Assembly: GCF_015645465.1 (NCBI RefSeq)
Contig: NZ_JADOEL010000002.1
Span: 1-64,000 of the forward strand
Length of the DNA: 64,000 nt
Direction: 5' to 3'
Source: Herminiimonas contaminans
GTDB lineage: Bacteria; Pseudomonadota; Gammaproteobacteria; Burkholderiales; Burkholderiaceae_D
The position numbers and the translations under genes were made by a program. The stretch's first letter is position 1. Each line of letters starts with the position of its first letter. The notes beneath the pieces were generated by a model. The model did not search any database. It worked only from the letters and a program-made list of their open reading frames with translations, and was not told the origin of the DNA. Positions 46,945 to 58,889 of this stretch are shown here, one piece after another.

Positions 46945-46972
46945 TTGACTTCCAATGTATATCCGCTATACT
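46945..46972 (+). promoter_or_regulatory. Sigma-70 promoter of tRNA-Leu
   Basis: TTGACT (46945-46950) and TATACT (46967-46972) with a 16-base spacer, ending 17 bases before the mature tRNA 5' end. Confidence 0.8.
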
Positions 46973-46989
46973 GCTCATCTTTCATGTAG

Positions 46990-47074
46990 GCCCACGTGGC
47001 GGAATTGGTAGACGCGCATGGTTCAGGTCCATGTGCCGCAAGGTGTGGGGGTTCGAGTCCCTCCGTGGGCACCA
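46990..47074 (+). tRNA. tRNA-Leu (anticodon CAG)
   Basis: An 85-base class II tRNA. The acceptor GCCCACG pairs with CGTGGGC, discriminator A, and CCA is encoded. The anticodon loop GGTTCAGGTCC gives anticodon CAG, decoding CUG. A long variable arm follows, and the T loop is GTTCGAGTC. A promoter and terminator lie close on either side, so it is a single-gene unit. Confidence 0.95.
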
Positions 47075-47081
47075 AGTTATT

Positions 47082-47112
47082 AAAACCCCGTTGATTCGTC
47101 AACGGGGTTTTT
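47082..47112 (+). terminator. Rho-independent terminator of tRNA-Leu
   Basis: AAAACCCCGTTGA (47082-47094), TTCG tetraloop, TCAACGGGGTTTT (47099-47111), a perfect 13-pair stem followed by more T. It lies seven bases after the tRNA. Confidence 0.93.
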
Positions 47113-47296
47113 CTTTTTCCGGTCGCATTTATTTCCTGGCTCATACGAGCTCACTTCAAACGCACGCAACACACTTCAGATATCGCAAAACTCTTTGCGA
47201 AAACTTGTTTTTAATTCCTACGTTTTTTCTACGTCACTTACTTTTGCAACGCATAGATATTGCCTGCAGAAAATGACACATCAGTGACGATGTGCC

Positions 47297-47833
47297 CTAT
47301 TCTGTTTCACCTTTGCGCAACCATGCTGCCAATTGATGCGGACGCAAGCCATCGTACTCTTCAAACGGCTGATGTATCCACGGATTGTGCGGCAAATAGT
47401 CGAGATAGAAATCCGGCTCTACAGATGAGCAAGCTTTGTACCAGATGACGGCAGATTTCACTTCTGTCACTGCGGGGAATTTTTCGGAAAGATGACGCTG
47501 TACTTGTTCCAGCGTTACTCCGGAATCGACCAGATCGTCGACCAGCAATACCTTGCCACCCAGAGTTCCGTTTGTAATCGTGATGTGTTTCGCGATATCC
47601 AGCGAGCCCTGCTCTTTACCCGCATCTTCGCGATATGAGCTGGTCGACAAAATCGCCAGCGGCACATTGAAGATACGTGAGAACACATCGCCGGGGCGGA
47701 GACCGCCACGCGCCAGGCATAGTACCTGGTCAAATTCCCAACCCGACTCGTGCACGAGCAGAGCCAGGCGTTCGATTGCTTGGTGATAGGCTTCCCATGT
47801 CACCCATAGATCTTTATCGCCTGATTCTGGCAT
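47297..47833 (-). CDS. Purine-type phosphoribosyltransferase
   Basis: A 178-residue type I phosphoribosyltransferase. The PRPP-binding loop is VLLVDDLVDSGVTL (about 94-107), preceded by LCLARGGLRPGDV. The C-terminal hood (WIHQPFEEYDGLRPHQL) resembles bacterial xanthine/hypoxanthine-type enzymes. The substrate base cannot be fixed from sequence; position directly downstream of purA (27 bases) supports a purine. It is the last gene of the long block that runs through to ndk. Confidence 0.88.
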   Translation of the reverse strand: MPESGDKDLWVTWEAYHQAIERLALLVHESGWEFDQVLCLARGGLRPGDVFSRIFNVPLAILSTSSYREDAGKEQGSLDIAKHITITNGTLGGKVLLVDDLVDSGVTLEQVQRHLSEKFPAVTEVKSAVIWYKACSSVEPDFYLDYLPHNPWIHQPFEEYDGLRPHQLAAWLRKGETE

Positions 47834-47860
47834 CTTGCAACTCGTCGGACTAAGTAGTTT

Positions 47861-49177
<1,317 letters not shown>

Positions 49178-50329
49178 TTAACCTAAATTTTTGATAATCC
49201 AGTTTCCATCTTCAAGTACGAGTACGCGGTCGCACTCAAACTCGTCCTGATCGTTTTCATAGCCGGGCAAGCTTTGTATCACTACTTCCCCTGCCTTGCG
49301 CAATGCAACTATCTTGGTGCGCAATGCTGCTTCGCGGCCCCAAGGCGCACGAATTGCGCGCTTGCGTTCCGCTACTGGCAATAAGCGCGCCAGTTCGCGT
49401 AAATCCATAGAGAAACCAGTCGCCGGACGGGCACGTCCAAACGCTTCGCCGACGTGGTCGTAACGACCGCCACGCGCGACAGCATTCGGCAAGCCCGGCA
49501 CATAAATCGCAAACATCGCACCGCTCTCGTACTGATAGCCACCGAGGTCGGCCAAATCTATCGTCACGTTCGCTTCGCCCGCGAGGCTGGCCAATGCCGC
49601 CAGCTCATCCAGCGCCTTGGTAATACCCGTCAAAGCCGGCAATTCCTTGCGCGCGCGCGCCAGCACCGTGACGTCGCCATACAGGCTAGGCAAGGCGAGC
49701 AAAGCACGGCGTGACTCTTCACCGTAAGCAGCTGTTATCTCCTGCAGCGCCGGAACATCTTTGGCGCGGAGCAAAGTATACAGTGCCGACTCGTCTTTTT
49801 GCGCATTTGCGTCATTTTCGATGATCGCCCGCAACACGCCGACGTGGCACAAATCCAGCCTTACCTGGGTAAAACCAGCCAAAGCCAGCGATGCCAGCGC
49901 CAATTCCTGGATTTCCGCATCCGCCTCCAGCCCAGCATGGCCGTATATCTCAGCGCCGATCTGCAAAGGCTCACGAGTAGCGTGCAAACCGTTAGGACGG
50001 GTATGCAGGACGCTACCGGAATAGCACAGGCGGGTAACCGAAGCACGGTTGAGCAAGTGGGCATCTATGCGCGCCACCTGGGTAGTCATGTCTGCACGCA
50101 GGCCCAGCGTACGGCCGGACAGCTGGTCGACCAGTTTGAAGGTGCGCAAATCCATGTCATGTCCGGCACCAGCCAGCAATGAGTCCAGATACTCCAACAT
50201 AGGTGGCATGACAAGTTCGTACCCGTACAGGTGGAAGTTGTCGAGAATGACACGACGTAGTTCTTCAATTTTGCGCGCTTCAGACGGCAAAACATCAGCA
50301 ATATTTTCAGGCAGCAGCCAGTTGGGCAT
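49178..50329 (-). CDS. hisZ: ATP phosphoribosyltransferase regulatory subunit HisZ
   Basis: A 383-residue HisS-like paralogue that lacks tRNA-charging function and forms a complex with short-form HisG to control histidine synthesis. It begins [21 protein letters not shown] and has class II-like segments ([15 protein letters not shown] and [23 protein letters not shown]). Length fits HisZ rather than HisS. The hisZ-purA pair downstream of hflKC is typical for Burkholderiales. True HisS is encoded at 57489. Confidence 0.92.
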   Translation of the reverse strand: MPNWLLPENIADVLPSEARKIEELRRVILDNFHLYGYELVMPPMLEYLDSLLAGAGHDMDLRTFKLVDQLSGRTLGLRADMTTQVARIDAHLLNRASVTRLCYSGSVLHTRPNGLHATREPLQIGAEIYGHAGLEADAEIQELALASLALAGFTQVRLDLCHVGVLRAIIENDANAQKDESALYTLLRAKDVPALQEITAAYGEESRRALLALPSLYGDVTVLARARKELPALTGITKALDELAALASLAGEANVTIDLADLGGYQYESGAMFAIYVPGLPNAVARGGRYDHVGEAFGRARPATGFSMDLRELARLLPVAERKRAIRAPWGREAALRTKIVALRKAGEVVIQSLPGYENDQDEFECDRVLVLEDGNWIIKNLG

Positions 50330-50473
50330 GACGGGAAACGAAAAAGTCAGAAAAAGGAATTGGGATACAGCGTACGGCAGGCTTATATCAGCTAGGCAGA
50401 GGTCGCCCGCACGCGGGCCGTTTCTGCCAGGAATTTGTTTTAGTTGCGTTTATGCATATAAATAGCCGCCACA

Positions 50474-50514
50474 AAAAAAGAACTGCATGAAGTGATGGTT
50501 GATCACTTCATGCA
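50474..50514 (-). terminator. Rho-independent terminator after hflC
   Basis: TGCATGAAGTGAT (50484-50496) and ATCACTTCATGCA (50502-50514) make a perfect 13-pair stem; on the minus strand a seven-base T run follows (A run at 50474-50480). It lies about 30 bases after the hflC stop, so hisZ-purA probably needs its own promoter in 50330-50470, which I cannot place. Confidence 0.88.
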
Positions 50515-50544
50515 ACTATGCTTACTTCGCTTGCACGACGCGGT

Positions 50545-51435
50545 TTATTTCTTCGCGCCCGCTCCGCTCGATGCCGGGTTTTTAAAATACTTGAAAAACT
50601 CGGAGTTAGGATCGATCACGAGCATGTCGTTACGTGTTTTAAAGCTGGCACGATACGCTTCGAGGCTACGGTAAAACTTATAGAACTCTGGGCTTTGACC
50701 AAATGCCTGCGCGTAGATTTGCGACGCTTTGGCATCGCCTTCACCACGGATCTGTTCAGCATCACGGTACGCTTCAGCCAGGATAACGGTACGCTGTCTG
50801 TCAGCATCCGCACGAATCTTTTCAGATTCCGCAGCACCAGTCGAACGCAATTCGTTGGCGACACGTGCACGCTCAGACTTCATACGGTCAAACACCGAGT
50901 TATTGATCTGGTCAACATAGTCAACACGCTTGAGGCGGACATCAACGATTTCAACGCCGATCTGTTTCGCTTCTTCGGTGACTTTCTTTTGGATGCCGTC
51001 CATTACCTTGCCGCGCTCACCCGAAATCACTTCACGCACAGTACGTTTGGTAATTTCTTCGTTCAGCGAAGCCTTGACGATTTGCGCCATACGGTTTTGC
51101 GCGCTGCGTTCGTCACCGCTAAAACTGACGAAGTACAAGCGTGGATCCACGATACGCCATTTAACGAAGGCATCAACCAGGATGTTTTTCTTTTCCGCAG
51201 TGATGAAGCGATCTGCATCCGGCGTATCCAGAGTCAGAATGCGTTTATCCAGGAATACGACGTTCTGGAACGGTGGCGGCAATTTGAAATGCAAGCCAGG
51301 TTCACTGATAACGGTCTTGACTTCACCCAGTGCAAACACAATCGCGTACTGGCGTTGATCAACCACAAACAGGGTCGACGACAAAGCGATGAAGCCGATA
51401 ACCGCAACGATGACATAAGAGATCAGGCGATTCAT
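50545..51435 (-). CDS. hflC: Protease modulator HflC
   Basis: A 296-residue SPFH-domain protein with one N-terminal transmembrane helix (about 5-23), anchored in the inner membrane and facing the periplasm. With HflK it forms the ring that encloses and modulates FtsH. Typical blocks are FVVDQRQYAIVFALGEVK, RVDYVDQINNSVFDRMKSER and AYRDAEQIRGEGDAKASQIYA. Its start overlaps the hflK stop by one base. A terminator follows. Confidence 0.94.
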   Translation of the reverse strand: MNRLISYVIVAVIGFIALSSTLFVVDQRQYAIVFALGEVKTVISEPGLHFKLPPPFQNVVFLDKRILTLDTPDADRFITAEKKNILVDAFVKWRIVDPRLYFVSFSGDERSAQNRMAQIVKASLNEEITKRTVREVISGERGKVMDGIQKKVTEEAKQIGVEIVDVRLKRVDYVDQINNSVFDRMKSERARVANELRSTGAAESEKIRADADRQRTVILAEAYRDAEQIRGEGDAKASQIYAQAFGQSPEFYKFYRSLEAYRASFKTRNDMLVIDPNSEFFKYFKNPASSGAGAKK

Positions 51436-52739
51436 TATCGTACCTCCCGATCACGCGAACTACGGCTATCTCGGCTCCTCGACTCCTGTGCTTCCAGTGC
51501 AGCCGTATCCGGTGCACTTGTAGACGAGGTAGCAGGCGGTCTGATCGCACCGACATCCGCTGCGGCACCGGCAGGTGCTGCAGACTGGGAAATCAACTTA
51601 TCGAGCGGCAAATAAATCAGGCTGTTATTACCTTTTGAATCGACCATAACCTTAGTAGTGCTAGAGAAAATTTTCTGCATCGTTTCGAGGTACATACGAT
51701 CCCGGGTCACGGCAGGCGCTTTTTGATACTCAACCAAAACCTGTTTGAAGCGCGACGCTTCACCCTGCGCATTCGCGGTCACACTGGAACGATATGCTTC
51801 CGACTCCTGCAGCAGACGCGAAGCCGCACCGCGTGCACGTGGAATCACGTCATTCGCGTAAGCCTGGCCTTCATTCTTTTGACGTTCGCGATCCTGCCCT
51901 GCCTTAACCGCATCATCAAACGCAGCCTGTACTTGTTCAGGTGGTTGTACGCCCTGCATCGTGACGTTGGTAATCTGTACGCCAGACTTGTAACGATCAA
52001 CGATTTGCTGCATCAACTGGCTGCTGTCGAAAGCGATTTTTTCACGGCCTTCGTACAGGACGAAATCCATCTTGCTGCGGCCGACCACTTCACGAATCGC
52101 GGTCTCAGCAACCTGCTTGACCATTTCTTCCTGTTCACGATTGTTGAAGACCCAATCGGAAGCGTTTTTCAATGTGTATTGCACGGCGAACTGGATGTCG
52201 ATGATGTTTTCATCTTCAGTCAGCATCAGCGATTCCTGCTGTTGCTTGTTCTTGACGTTGCCGCGATAGCCGACTTCAACCGTACGTACTTGCGATACGT
52301 TGACGATTTCATGGCTTTGAATCGGGGTCGGCCAGCGCCAGTTGAAACCGGCTGGCGTCATGTGGCTGTATTTGCCGAAAGTCATGACCACGCCGGTCTG
52401 ACCTTCCTGCACGATGAAGAAACCGCTGACCAGCCACAGGAATGCGACGATACCAGCAATGATAGCTGCGCCTATGCCGGCACCGCGCATGTCGGGCTTG
52501 AAACCACCCATGCCGCCACCGGAAGAATCGCCGCCATTACCGCCGCCGCCATTTTTCCGGTTGCCGAAGATACCGCTCAGGCGCTGATTAAAATCACGCC
52601 ACAATTGATCGAGATCAGGCGGACCGTCATTCGGGCGCTTGTTATCCTGATTTTTATTATTGTCATCGGACCCACGACCCCAACGCGGGTCATTGAGCGA
52701 AAACTTCAAACCAAATTTTTTAAGTAGGGAAACGAGCAT
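51435..52739 (-). CDS. hflK: Protease modulator HflK
   Basis: A 434-residue SPFH-domain partner of HflC. The hydrophilic N-terminus contains the DPRWGRG and PPDLDQLWRDFNQRL segments typical of HflK. A glycine-rich stretch (about 62-80) precedes the transmembrane helix (about 92-112), and the SPFH domain covers about 115-330. The C-terminal tail is rich in serine, arginine and aspartate. Overlap with hflC indicates coupled translation. Confidence 0.94.
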   Translation of the reverse strand: MLVSLLKKFGLKFSLNDPRWGRGSDDNNKNQDNKRPNDGPPDLDQLWRDFNQRLSGIFGNRKNGGGGNGGDSSGGGMGGFKPDMRGAGIGAAIIAGIVAFLWLVSGFFIVQEGQTGVVMTFGKYSHMTPAGFNWRWPTPIQSHEIVNVSQVRTVEVGYRGNVKNKQQQESLMLTEDENIIDIQFAVQYTLKNASDWVFNNREQEEMVKQVAETAIREVVGRSKMDFVLYEGREKIAFDSSQLMQQIVDRYKSGVQITNVTMQGVQPPEQVQAAFDDAVKAGQDRERQKNEGQAYANDVIPRARGAASRLLQESEAYRSSVTANAQGEASRFKQVLVEYQKAPAVTRDRMYLETMQKIFSSTTKVMVDSKGNNSLIYLPLDKLISQSAAPAGAAADVGAIRPPATSSTSAPDTAALEAQESRSRDSRSSRDREVR

Positions 52740-52790
52740 TCTTTTGCGGTCCGGGCTGAAAAATAATGGGTTGGAAGGCCAAGTAAATAC

Positions 52791-53909
52791 TTATACGTTG
52801 ACGTCGTCAGATGCAACTAGTGATACATCTTCTAATCCAGCGGCGCGCTCCTGCGCACATTCGGCTATTGCTTCTCGCAATAGATCCAATCCGCTTCCAG
52901 TCTGGGCACTAATAAAAACACGACGAATTTTATCATATTCATCACGCTCCAAAGCAGGTTCCAGACCGGCAGCGTCAATCTTGTTCCAAACCAGAATCTG
53001 CGGGATATGATCAGCGCCGATTTCACGCAAAACCATATTCACCTGCTCTATCTGTTCCATCCGGACCGGGCTGGCACCATCGACTACGTGCAACAGCAAA
53101 TCCGCATGGATGGTTTCTTCCAGCGTAGCGCGAAAAGCAGCAACCAATTGATGCGGCAATTCGCGGATAAACCCGACCGTATCGGAAATAACCACATTCC
53201 CGGCTTCGCCCAAATAAATCCGACGCGAAGTCGTATCCAAGGTAGCGAACAACTGATCAGCTGCCAATACCCTGGTTTTAGCCACGGCGTTAAACAAGGT
53301 CGATTTCCCGGCATTGGTATAACCGACCAGCGATACTGAAAATGCATTATTACGACCACGCGCACGACGCTGGGTAGCATGCTGCTTGTGCAGCTTATCC
53401 AGCTTGGCGCGCAAGGCCTTGACCCGTACACCCAACAAACGCCTATCTGTTTCGAGCTGGGTTTCACCTGGTCCGCGCAGACCGATACCGCCCTTTTGCC
53501 GTTCCAAGTGAGTCCAACCGCGTATCAGTCGTGTCGACAAGTGTTGCAATTGTGCCAATTCGACCTGCACCTTACCTTCATGGCTTTGCGCCCTTTGCGC
53601 AAAGATATCCAGAATCAGGCTGGTGCGATCCACCACGCGCACCTTGAGATGACGTTCAAGGTTGCGCTGCTGCGCCGGCGACAGAGCATGATTGAAGATG
53701 ACAATATCAAGCTCGTGGTCGACGACCGCATCAGCGATTTCATTTGCTTTACCCGAACCGACAAACAAGGCAGCGTCCGGACTGGAACGCTTGCCAGTGA
53801 TCGTCATGATCGGATCGGCACCTGCCGATCTGGAAAGAAGGGAAAGTTCTTCGAGGCTTGCAGCGAAATCGCCTTTGCCAAAATCAAGGCCTACCAGTAC
53901 TGCGCGCAT
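52791..53909 (-). CDS. hflX: Ribosome-rescue GTPase HflX
   Basis: A 372-residue OBG-HflX family GTPase that splits stalled ribosomes. The N-terminal HflX domain (about 1-185) includes KANEIADAVVDHELDIVIFNHALSPAQQRNLE. The G domain has P-loop GYTNAGKSTLFN, the G3 region VISDTVGFIRELP and NKID. It lies between hfq and hflKC, as in E. coli. Confidence 0.94.
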   Translation of the reverse strand: MRAVLVGLDFGKGDFAASLEELSLLSRSAGADPIMTITGKRSSPDAALFVGSGKANEIADAVVDHELDIVIFNHALSPAQQRNLERHLKVRVVDRTSLILDIFAQRAQSHEGKVQVELAQLQHLSTRLIRGWTHLERQKGGIGLRGPGETQLETDRRLLGVRVKALRAKLDKLHKQHATQRRARGRNNAFSVSLVGYTNAGKSTLFNAVAKTRVLAADQLFATLDTTSRRIYLGEAGNVVISDTVGFIRELPHQLVAAFRATLEETIHADLLLHVVDGASPVRMEQIEQVNMVLREIGADHIPQILVWNKIDAAGLEPALERDEYDKIRRVFISAQTGSGLDLLREAIAECAQERAAGLEDVSLVASDDVNV

Positions 53910-53944
53910 ATTAAAACTGCGCCCACAACTGGGCGGCGTATAAA

Positions 53945-54181
53945 TTATTCAGCTTCTGATTCAAGGCTCAGGTTCACGGCACGTGCAGGAACAACGGTGG
54001 AAATTGCGTGTTTGTACACCATTTGGGTGACGGTATTACGCAAGAGGACGACGTATTGATCAAAAGATTCGATATGACCCTGGAGTTTGATGCCGTTAAC
54101 GAGGTAGATCGAAACGGGAACATGCTCTTTGCGCAAAGCATTGAGGAATGGGTCTTGTAACAGTTGCCCTTTGTTGGTCAT
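53945..54181 (-). CDS. hfq: RNA chaperone Hfq
   Basis: A 78-residue Sm-like hexameric protein that pairs small RNAs with mRNAs. The Sm1 region ([25 protein letters not shown]) and the Sm2 motif YKHAIST (Y56, K57, H58) are intact, as are Q8 and the distal-face residues near the N-terminus. The short C-terminal tail is acidic. It precedes hflX. Confidence 0.96.
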   Translation of the reverse strand: MTNKGQLLQDPFLNALRKEHVPVSIYLVNGIKLQGHIESFDQYVVLLRNTVTQMVYKHAISTVVPARAVNLSLESEAE

Positions 54182-54288
54182 GACAGCTCCAGTGTGTTGT
54201 TGTGTTTAAGAGGTTGAGGCATCTTGCTATTTTTCAAGTGTTCTAACCATTGGAATGTAATCGATTTCTGGCATTTTCGCCAAATCGC

Positions 54289-55635
54289 TTATTTTTCCGA
54301 ACGCGAGAAAGGATTCTTACCAGAACGTAACTCGATACGTAGTGGAGTCCCGACAAGCGAAAAAGTTTCTCGGAAATGCTTTTCCAGGAAGCGTTTGTAG
54401 TTTGCATCGATCGCTTCCAGCGCATTACCGTGAATGACAACAATCGGCGGATTCATGCCGCCCTGATGCGCATAGCGCAATTTAGGACGGATGGAGCCCT
54501 TGCGCCGCGGCTGCTGATGCTCGACCGCTTCGATCAGAGCGCGCGTCAACTTAGGCGTAGACAGGTTGGTCATAGCGGCAGCATAAGCACTATCGACAGA
54601 TTTCATCATCGGACCGATGCCGCTCGATTTCAGGGCCGACACAAAATGTGTTTTTGCAAACGAAAGGAAATTCAGCTTGCGCTCCAGATCCATCTTGATC
54701 GCATCACGGCGGTCAGTCGTCAGGCCATCCCATTTATTCACACCGATGACCAGCGCACGGCCGGACTCCAGGATAAAGCCGGCGATGTGCGCATCCTGCT
54801 CGGAGATATCCTGCTGGGCATCCAGCAAGAGCAACACAACATTCGCTTCGGAAATCGACTGCAGGGTTTTGACCACCGAGAATTTCTCGATCGCTTCAAA
54901 TACCTTGCCGCGACGACGGATACCGGCAGTATCGATCAGCGTGTAATGTTTGCCGTCGCGCTCGAACGGAATCTCGATCGAATCACGGGTCGTACCGGGC
55001 AAATCGAATGCGATGACGCGTTCTTCGCCCAGCAAGGTGTTGACCAGTGTTGACTTACCGACGTTAGGACGGCCCACGATAGCCAGCTTGATGCTTCTGT
55101 CGTTCGAGGCAGGTGTTTCTTCTTCCGGTGGGCGTTGCGCGAACGCGATGTCCAGTGCTTCTTCGACCAGGTCGGCAACACCGTCACCATGCGCGGCCGA
55201 GATTACATACGGATCACCCATGCCCAACTCATAGAAGTCGGCAGTGACCGTGGTGTACTTCATGCCTTCAGCCTTGTTCACGACCAGCATCACGGAACGA
55301 CCTGATTTACGCAGGAAGTCAGTGATGGTTTTATCGTGCGGCGTCAGGCCTTGACGACCGTCAACGATGAAAATCACGACGTCAGCTTCAGCTACCGCCT
55401 GTTTCGTCTGCTTGGCCATTTCGTGCATGATGCCTTCTTTGGCAACAGGCTCGAAACCACCCGTATCAATTACCAGGAACGGACGTTCGCCCACACGGCC
55501 TTCGCCGTAGTGCCGGTCACGCGTCAAACCCGGAAGGTCAGCGACCAACGCATCACGCGACCGGGTTAGTCGGTTGAATAGCGTGGATTTGCCGACGTTA
55601 GGTCGACCTATAAGTGCAATAACCGGCTTCATCAA
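54289..55635 (-). CDS. der: Ribosome assembly GTPase Der (EngA)
   Basis: A 448-residue protein with two tandem GTPase domains, needed for 50S assembly. P-loops are [14 protein letters not shown] near residue 10 and [14 protein letters not shown] near 187; both have NKxD motifs (NKAEG as the first-domain variant, NKWDG in the second). A C-terminal KH-like domain ends the protein. It lies five bases downstream of bamB. Confidence 0.95.
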   Translation of the reverse strand: MMKPVIALIGRPNVGKSTLFNRLTRSRDALVADLPGLTRDRHYGEGRVGERPFLVIDTGGFEPVAKEGIMHEMAKQTKQAVAEADVVIFIVDGRQGLTPHDKTITDFLRKSGRSVMLVVNKAEGMKYTTVTADFYELGMGDPYVISAAHGDGVADLVEEALDIAFAQRPPEEETPASNDRSIKLAIVGRPNVGKSTLVNTLLGEERVIAFDLPGTTRDSIEIPFERDGKHYTLIDTAGIRRRGKVFEAIEKFSVVKTLQSISEANVVLLLLDAQQDISEQDAHIAGFILESGRALVIGVNKWDGLTTDRRDAIKMDLERKLNFLSFAKTHFVSALKSSGIGPMMKSVDSAYAAAMTNLSTPKLTRALIEAVEHQQPRRKGSIRPKLRYAHQGGMNPPIVVIHGNALEAIDANYKRFLEKHFRETFSLVGTPLRIELRSGKNPFSRSEK

Positions 55636-55640
55636 ATGTT

Positions 55641-56807
55641 TTACTCGGCTGCGATCGCAACCACTGTTCCTGATTGAGTTTGAAAAATAAGATTCGCATC
55701 GGTGCGAACTGGTACGCCGACTATCGGGCTACCATCAGTGTTCACACGTGCCAATAACAAGCCATTGTCTTTCGAAAAGAAATGGATATAACCCTGGTAA
55801 TCGCCAACCGCTACTGCACGGCTGGATGAAATCGGGGTCGACAGGCGGCGGTTTTTCAACTGCTCGTTCTGCCAGATGCTGGTGCCGGTATCGCGGGCAA
55901 ATGCCTGCACGATACCGCGTTCATTCGCAGCATACACTGCACTGCCATCGACATCGACGCCGACATCGCTGGAGAAAGCTTTACCCCAGCGCGGTGTGCC
56001 GCTGACGGTATCGAAGCAGGCGATACGGCCTTGGTACGATACTGCGCACACATCACGGCCAGCGACATACGGCGAACCGGAAATATCAGCAATGCGTTCC
56101 AGTTCAGTCGTACCGCGTGGATCACCCACTGCAACTTCCCAGCGTGGCGCGCCAGTGCTCAGTGCCACTGCCAGCAAGCGACCACCGGCCAGGCCGATGT
56201 AAGCATTGCCATTTGCAATGGAGATACCAGGCGAGGTACGCAGCGTCAATGGCGGCGCAGTGCGTTGGGCAAACCATTTACGGGTACCGGTTTCTGCATC
56301 ATAGGCGACGACACGATTGTCCAGGCTGCGGATGACGACAGTGTCCAGACCAACTGCTGGTGTCGACAGGATCTCGCTGCTGGCTTGTGCTTTCCAGCGC
56401 AGTTTGCCCTGGTTATCAAACGCCAGTACGACACCCTTCTCACCTGCGACCACGATAGTCTGGCCATCGCTGCCGACACCAGAAGTCAAAGGCATGCCTG
56501 CATTGATGCGCCACAAGGACTGACCATTGGTTGCATCCAGGCGGGTAATGGTGCCGTCCGCTGCTGCAGTATAGAGATCGTTACGCACCAGTACTGGCGA
56601 GAATGCATAGTTTCCTGCTTTGCCGACCGATGCAGTCCACGCAGTGCGAGCAGTCATGGTTTGCTTGAACTCAACCAGCGGCGCAGGCGTATTGCGCGTC
56701 GATGGCTTGCTGGCAAACGGATTCATCGATGACAGGAACGAGCATCCGGCAGTAGCCAACAACAGGCTGGCTGACAGTACTTTTAATGCGATTCGATACT
56801 TCTGCAT
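55641..56807 (-). CDS. bamB: Outer-membrane assembly lipoprotein BamB
   Basis: A 388-residue lipoprotein of the BAM complex. The lipobox is LATAGC with lipidated C22. The rest is an eight-bladed PQQ-type beta-propeller with repeated blade strands such as [20 protein letters not shown] and GTRKWFAQR. It lies between yfgM and der, the conserved order in Proteobacteria. Confidence 0.95.
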   Translation of the reverse strand: MQKYRIALKVLSASLLLATAGCSFLSSMNPFASKPSTRNTPAPLVEFKQTMTARTAWTASVGKAGNYAFSPVLVRNDLYTAAADGTITRLDATNGQSLWRINAGMPLTSGVGSDGQTIVVAGEKGVVLAFDNQGKLRWKAQASSEILSTPAVGLDTVVIRSLDNRVVAYDAETGTRKWFAQRTAPPLTLRTSPGISIANGNAYIGLAGGRLLAVALSTGAPRWEVAVGDPRGTTELERIADISGSPYVAGRDVCAVSYQGRIACFDTVSGTPRWGKAFSSDVGVDVDGSAVYAANERGIVQAFARDTGTSIWQNEQLKNRRLSTPISSSRAVAVGDYQGYIHFFSKDNGLLLARVNTDGSPIVGVPVRTDANLIFQTQSGTVVAIAAE

Positions 56808-56825
56808 TTCTTTTCCTTTAAGCTT

Positions 56826-57476
56826 TTATGCTGCTTTTTTAACCGGTGCACCACCGATGGCATCCAGCTTGATCTGGATCAGCTGGCGTGCAGGATTCTT
56901 GGCATCTGTTTTGTCCAGCGCGGTCTGATATGCGACACGTGCTTCATCCAGCTTGTTTTGCGCTACCAGGATGTCGCCTTTGCGATCGCTGACCACATTC
57001 GCAAACTGCGCAGGGAATTCACCCGCCAACACTTTCAGGCCTTCGTCGTATGCTTTTTCATCCAGCAGGATGCCAGCAAGGCGGACTTTCGCAACAGCCT
57101 TGTATTCGTCGCTGTTACCTTTGTCTATCACCCATTGCAATTGCGTTTTCGCGGTTTTGAAATCATTCGAATCAAATGCCGACTTGGCCGCTGCCAGCGC
57201 ACTCATTTGCGCGTAAGCAGTACCAGCAAACTTGGCTTCCATGTCAGTCGCTGCGCGCTGCACTTTTTCCTTGTCTTGCGCGGCTACCGCTTTTTGCAGC
57301 TCTTCATACAATTGCGCTGCCTGCGTCGCCTGGCTACGCTGGTAAGCACCCCAACCTGCCCACGCTGCATAAGCACCAAGGACGATGATGAGTACCCAGG
57401 TAACGATGTTGCCGTACTGATTCCACCAGGATTTAAGAGTAGCTAATTGTTCTTGCTCTGCGTGATCGTATGCCAT
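56826..57476 (-). CDS. yfgM: YfgM-type periplasmic TPR protein
   Basis: A 216-residue inner-membrane protein with one N-terminal transmembrane helix (YGNIVTWVLIIVLGAYAAWAGW) and a periplasmic TPR-like helical domain. It matches the YfgM ancillary SecYEG-translocon family by its start (EQEQLATLKSWWNQYGN) and by its place between hisS and bamB. The likely role is helping chaperones receive exported proteins. Confidence 0.92.
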   Translation of the reverse strand: MAYDHAEQEQLATLKSWWNQYGNIVTWVLIIVLGAYAAWAGWGAYQRSQATQAAQLYEELQKAVAAQDKEKVQRAATDMEAKFAGTAYAQMSALAAAKSAFDSNDFKTAKTQLQWVIDKGNSDEYKAVAKVRLAGILLDEKAYDEGLKVLAGEFPAQFANVVSDRKGDILVAQNKLDEARVAYQTALDKTDAKNPARQLIQIKLDAIGGAPVKKAA

Positions 57477-57488
57477 GATGGTCCAAGT

Positions 57489-58838
57489 TTAATGATGATA
57501 ATGTACGTGTTCGTCGTGCGCATGGTCATGCGCACCAACGATCTGATCAACCAGGTAATCCGCGATGCCTTCGAATGGCACACTGGCTTGATTGCCAGCC
57601 GCTTCGGCGTTGCGCATTTCCTTGACGACTGCCGTGCCCTGCGCAATTTCGTCTTCACCGATAATCACGGCATAAGCAGCACCGCTGCCATCCGCGCGTT
57701 TCATTTGCGATTTGAAGCTACCGATACCGGTCGCTGCCGCGCAATGCAATACCACATCGAGTCCGGCGTCACGCAAACGTTCCGCCACAACGGAAGCCTG
57801 CAGTTGCGCTTCCTCGCCCTGATGCACGATATAAACGTCGCATTGATTCGGCGCAAACTGCTCGCCACTTGCTTTCATCAATTCCAGCAAGCGCTCCACG
57901 CCCATCGCGAAACCGCAGGCCGGAGTCGGCTTGCCGCCAAACATTTCAACCAGCGGATCATAACGGCCGCCGCCGCAAACGGTACCTTGCGAACCGAGTT
58001 GATCGGTGACCCATTCAAACACGGTGCGATTGTAGTAATCCATACCGCGTACCAGACGCGGATTGATGGTGAACGGAACCGCATTGTGACGCAGTATCTT
58101 TTGTACTCCCTCAAAGTGCGCACGCGACTCTTCGCCCAGGTAGTCGAGCAGCTTAGGTGCCGCGTTGACCATATCCTGCATGGTTGGATTTTTGGTATCC
58201 AGAATGCGCAAAGGATTGCTGTGCAAGCGCTTCTTCGCTTCTGCATCCAGCAACGCTTCATTCTTTTCAAAATACGCGATCAGGTCGGCGCGGTGCTTGT
58301 TGCGCTCCTCGGCATTACCAATAGAGTTCAACTCAAGGCGCACATCCTGCAAACCGAGATCGTCCCACAGACGCTGGCACATCATGATCAGTTCTGCATC
58401 GATATCCGGACCAGCAAAGCCGATTGCTTCTGCACCGATTTGATGGAACTGGCGATAGCGGCCACGTTGCGGTCTTTCATGACGGAACATCGGACCCGCG
58501 TACCACAGGCGTTTCGGACCGTCATAAGTCAGGTTATGTTCGAGCGCAGCACGTACGACGCCAGCAGTGCATTCAGGACGCAAAGTCAGCTGGTCGCCAT
58601 TCATGGAATCGGTGAAGGAATACATTTCCTTCTCGACGATGTCGGTCACCTCGCCCAAGCCACGTGCAAACAATGCGGTCGGCTCGACGATAGGTGTACG
58701 GATCTGTTGAAAACCATAGCTCTTGAGCACAGTGTGCACAGTGTTTTCAAACAATTCCCACAAAGGCGCATCGGCCGGGAGAATGTCATTCATTCCCTTT
58801 ACGCCGACAATTTTTTCTGTTTTCTTGGTATCTGACAT
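57489..58838 (-). CDS. hisS: Histidyl-tRNA synthetase
   Basis: A 449-residue class II aminoacyl-tRNA synthetase. Motif 2 region [21 protein letters not shown], the histidine-specific block [17 protein letters not shown] and motif 3 GFAMGVERL are all present. The C-terminus ends in a histidine-rich run ([13 protein letters not shown]), an unusual natural extension that could bind metal. It is followed 12 bases later by yfgM. Confidence 0.96.
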   Translation of the reverse strand: MSDTKKTEKIVGVKGMNDILPADAPLWELFENTVHTVLKSYGFQQIRTPIVEPTALFARGLGEVTDIVEKEMYSFTDSMNGDQLTLRPECTAGVVRAALEHNLTYDGPKRLWYAGPMFRHERPQRGRYRQFHQIGAEAIGFAGPDIDAELIMMCQRLWDDLGLQDVRLELNSIGNAEERNKHRADLIAYFEKNEALLDAEAKKRLHSNPLRILDTKNPTMQDMVNAAPKLLDYLGEESRAHFEGVQKILRHNAVPFTINPRLVRGMDYYNRTVFEWVTDQLGSQGTVCGGGRYDPLVEMFGGKPTPACGFAMGVERLLELMKASGEQFAPNQCDVYIVHQGEEAQLQASVVAERLRDAGLDVVLHCAAATGIGSFKSQMKRADGSGAAYAVIIGEDEIAQGTAVVKEMRNAEAAGNQASVPFEGIADYLVDQIVGAHDHAHDEHVHYHH

Positions 58839-58889
58839 TTATTTTTAAAGACTTATTTTCTACAACTTGTTGAGTGCGGCGTCTGCAAA

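Noticed and set aside
50330-50544. A small DUF2065-type gene between hflC and hisZ
   Set aside because: Many relatives carry one here, so I looked for it. The gap contains a terminator and no suitable frame on the minus strand.
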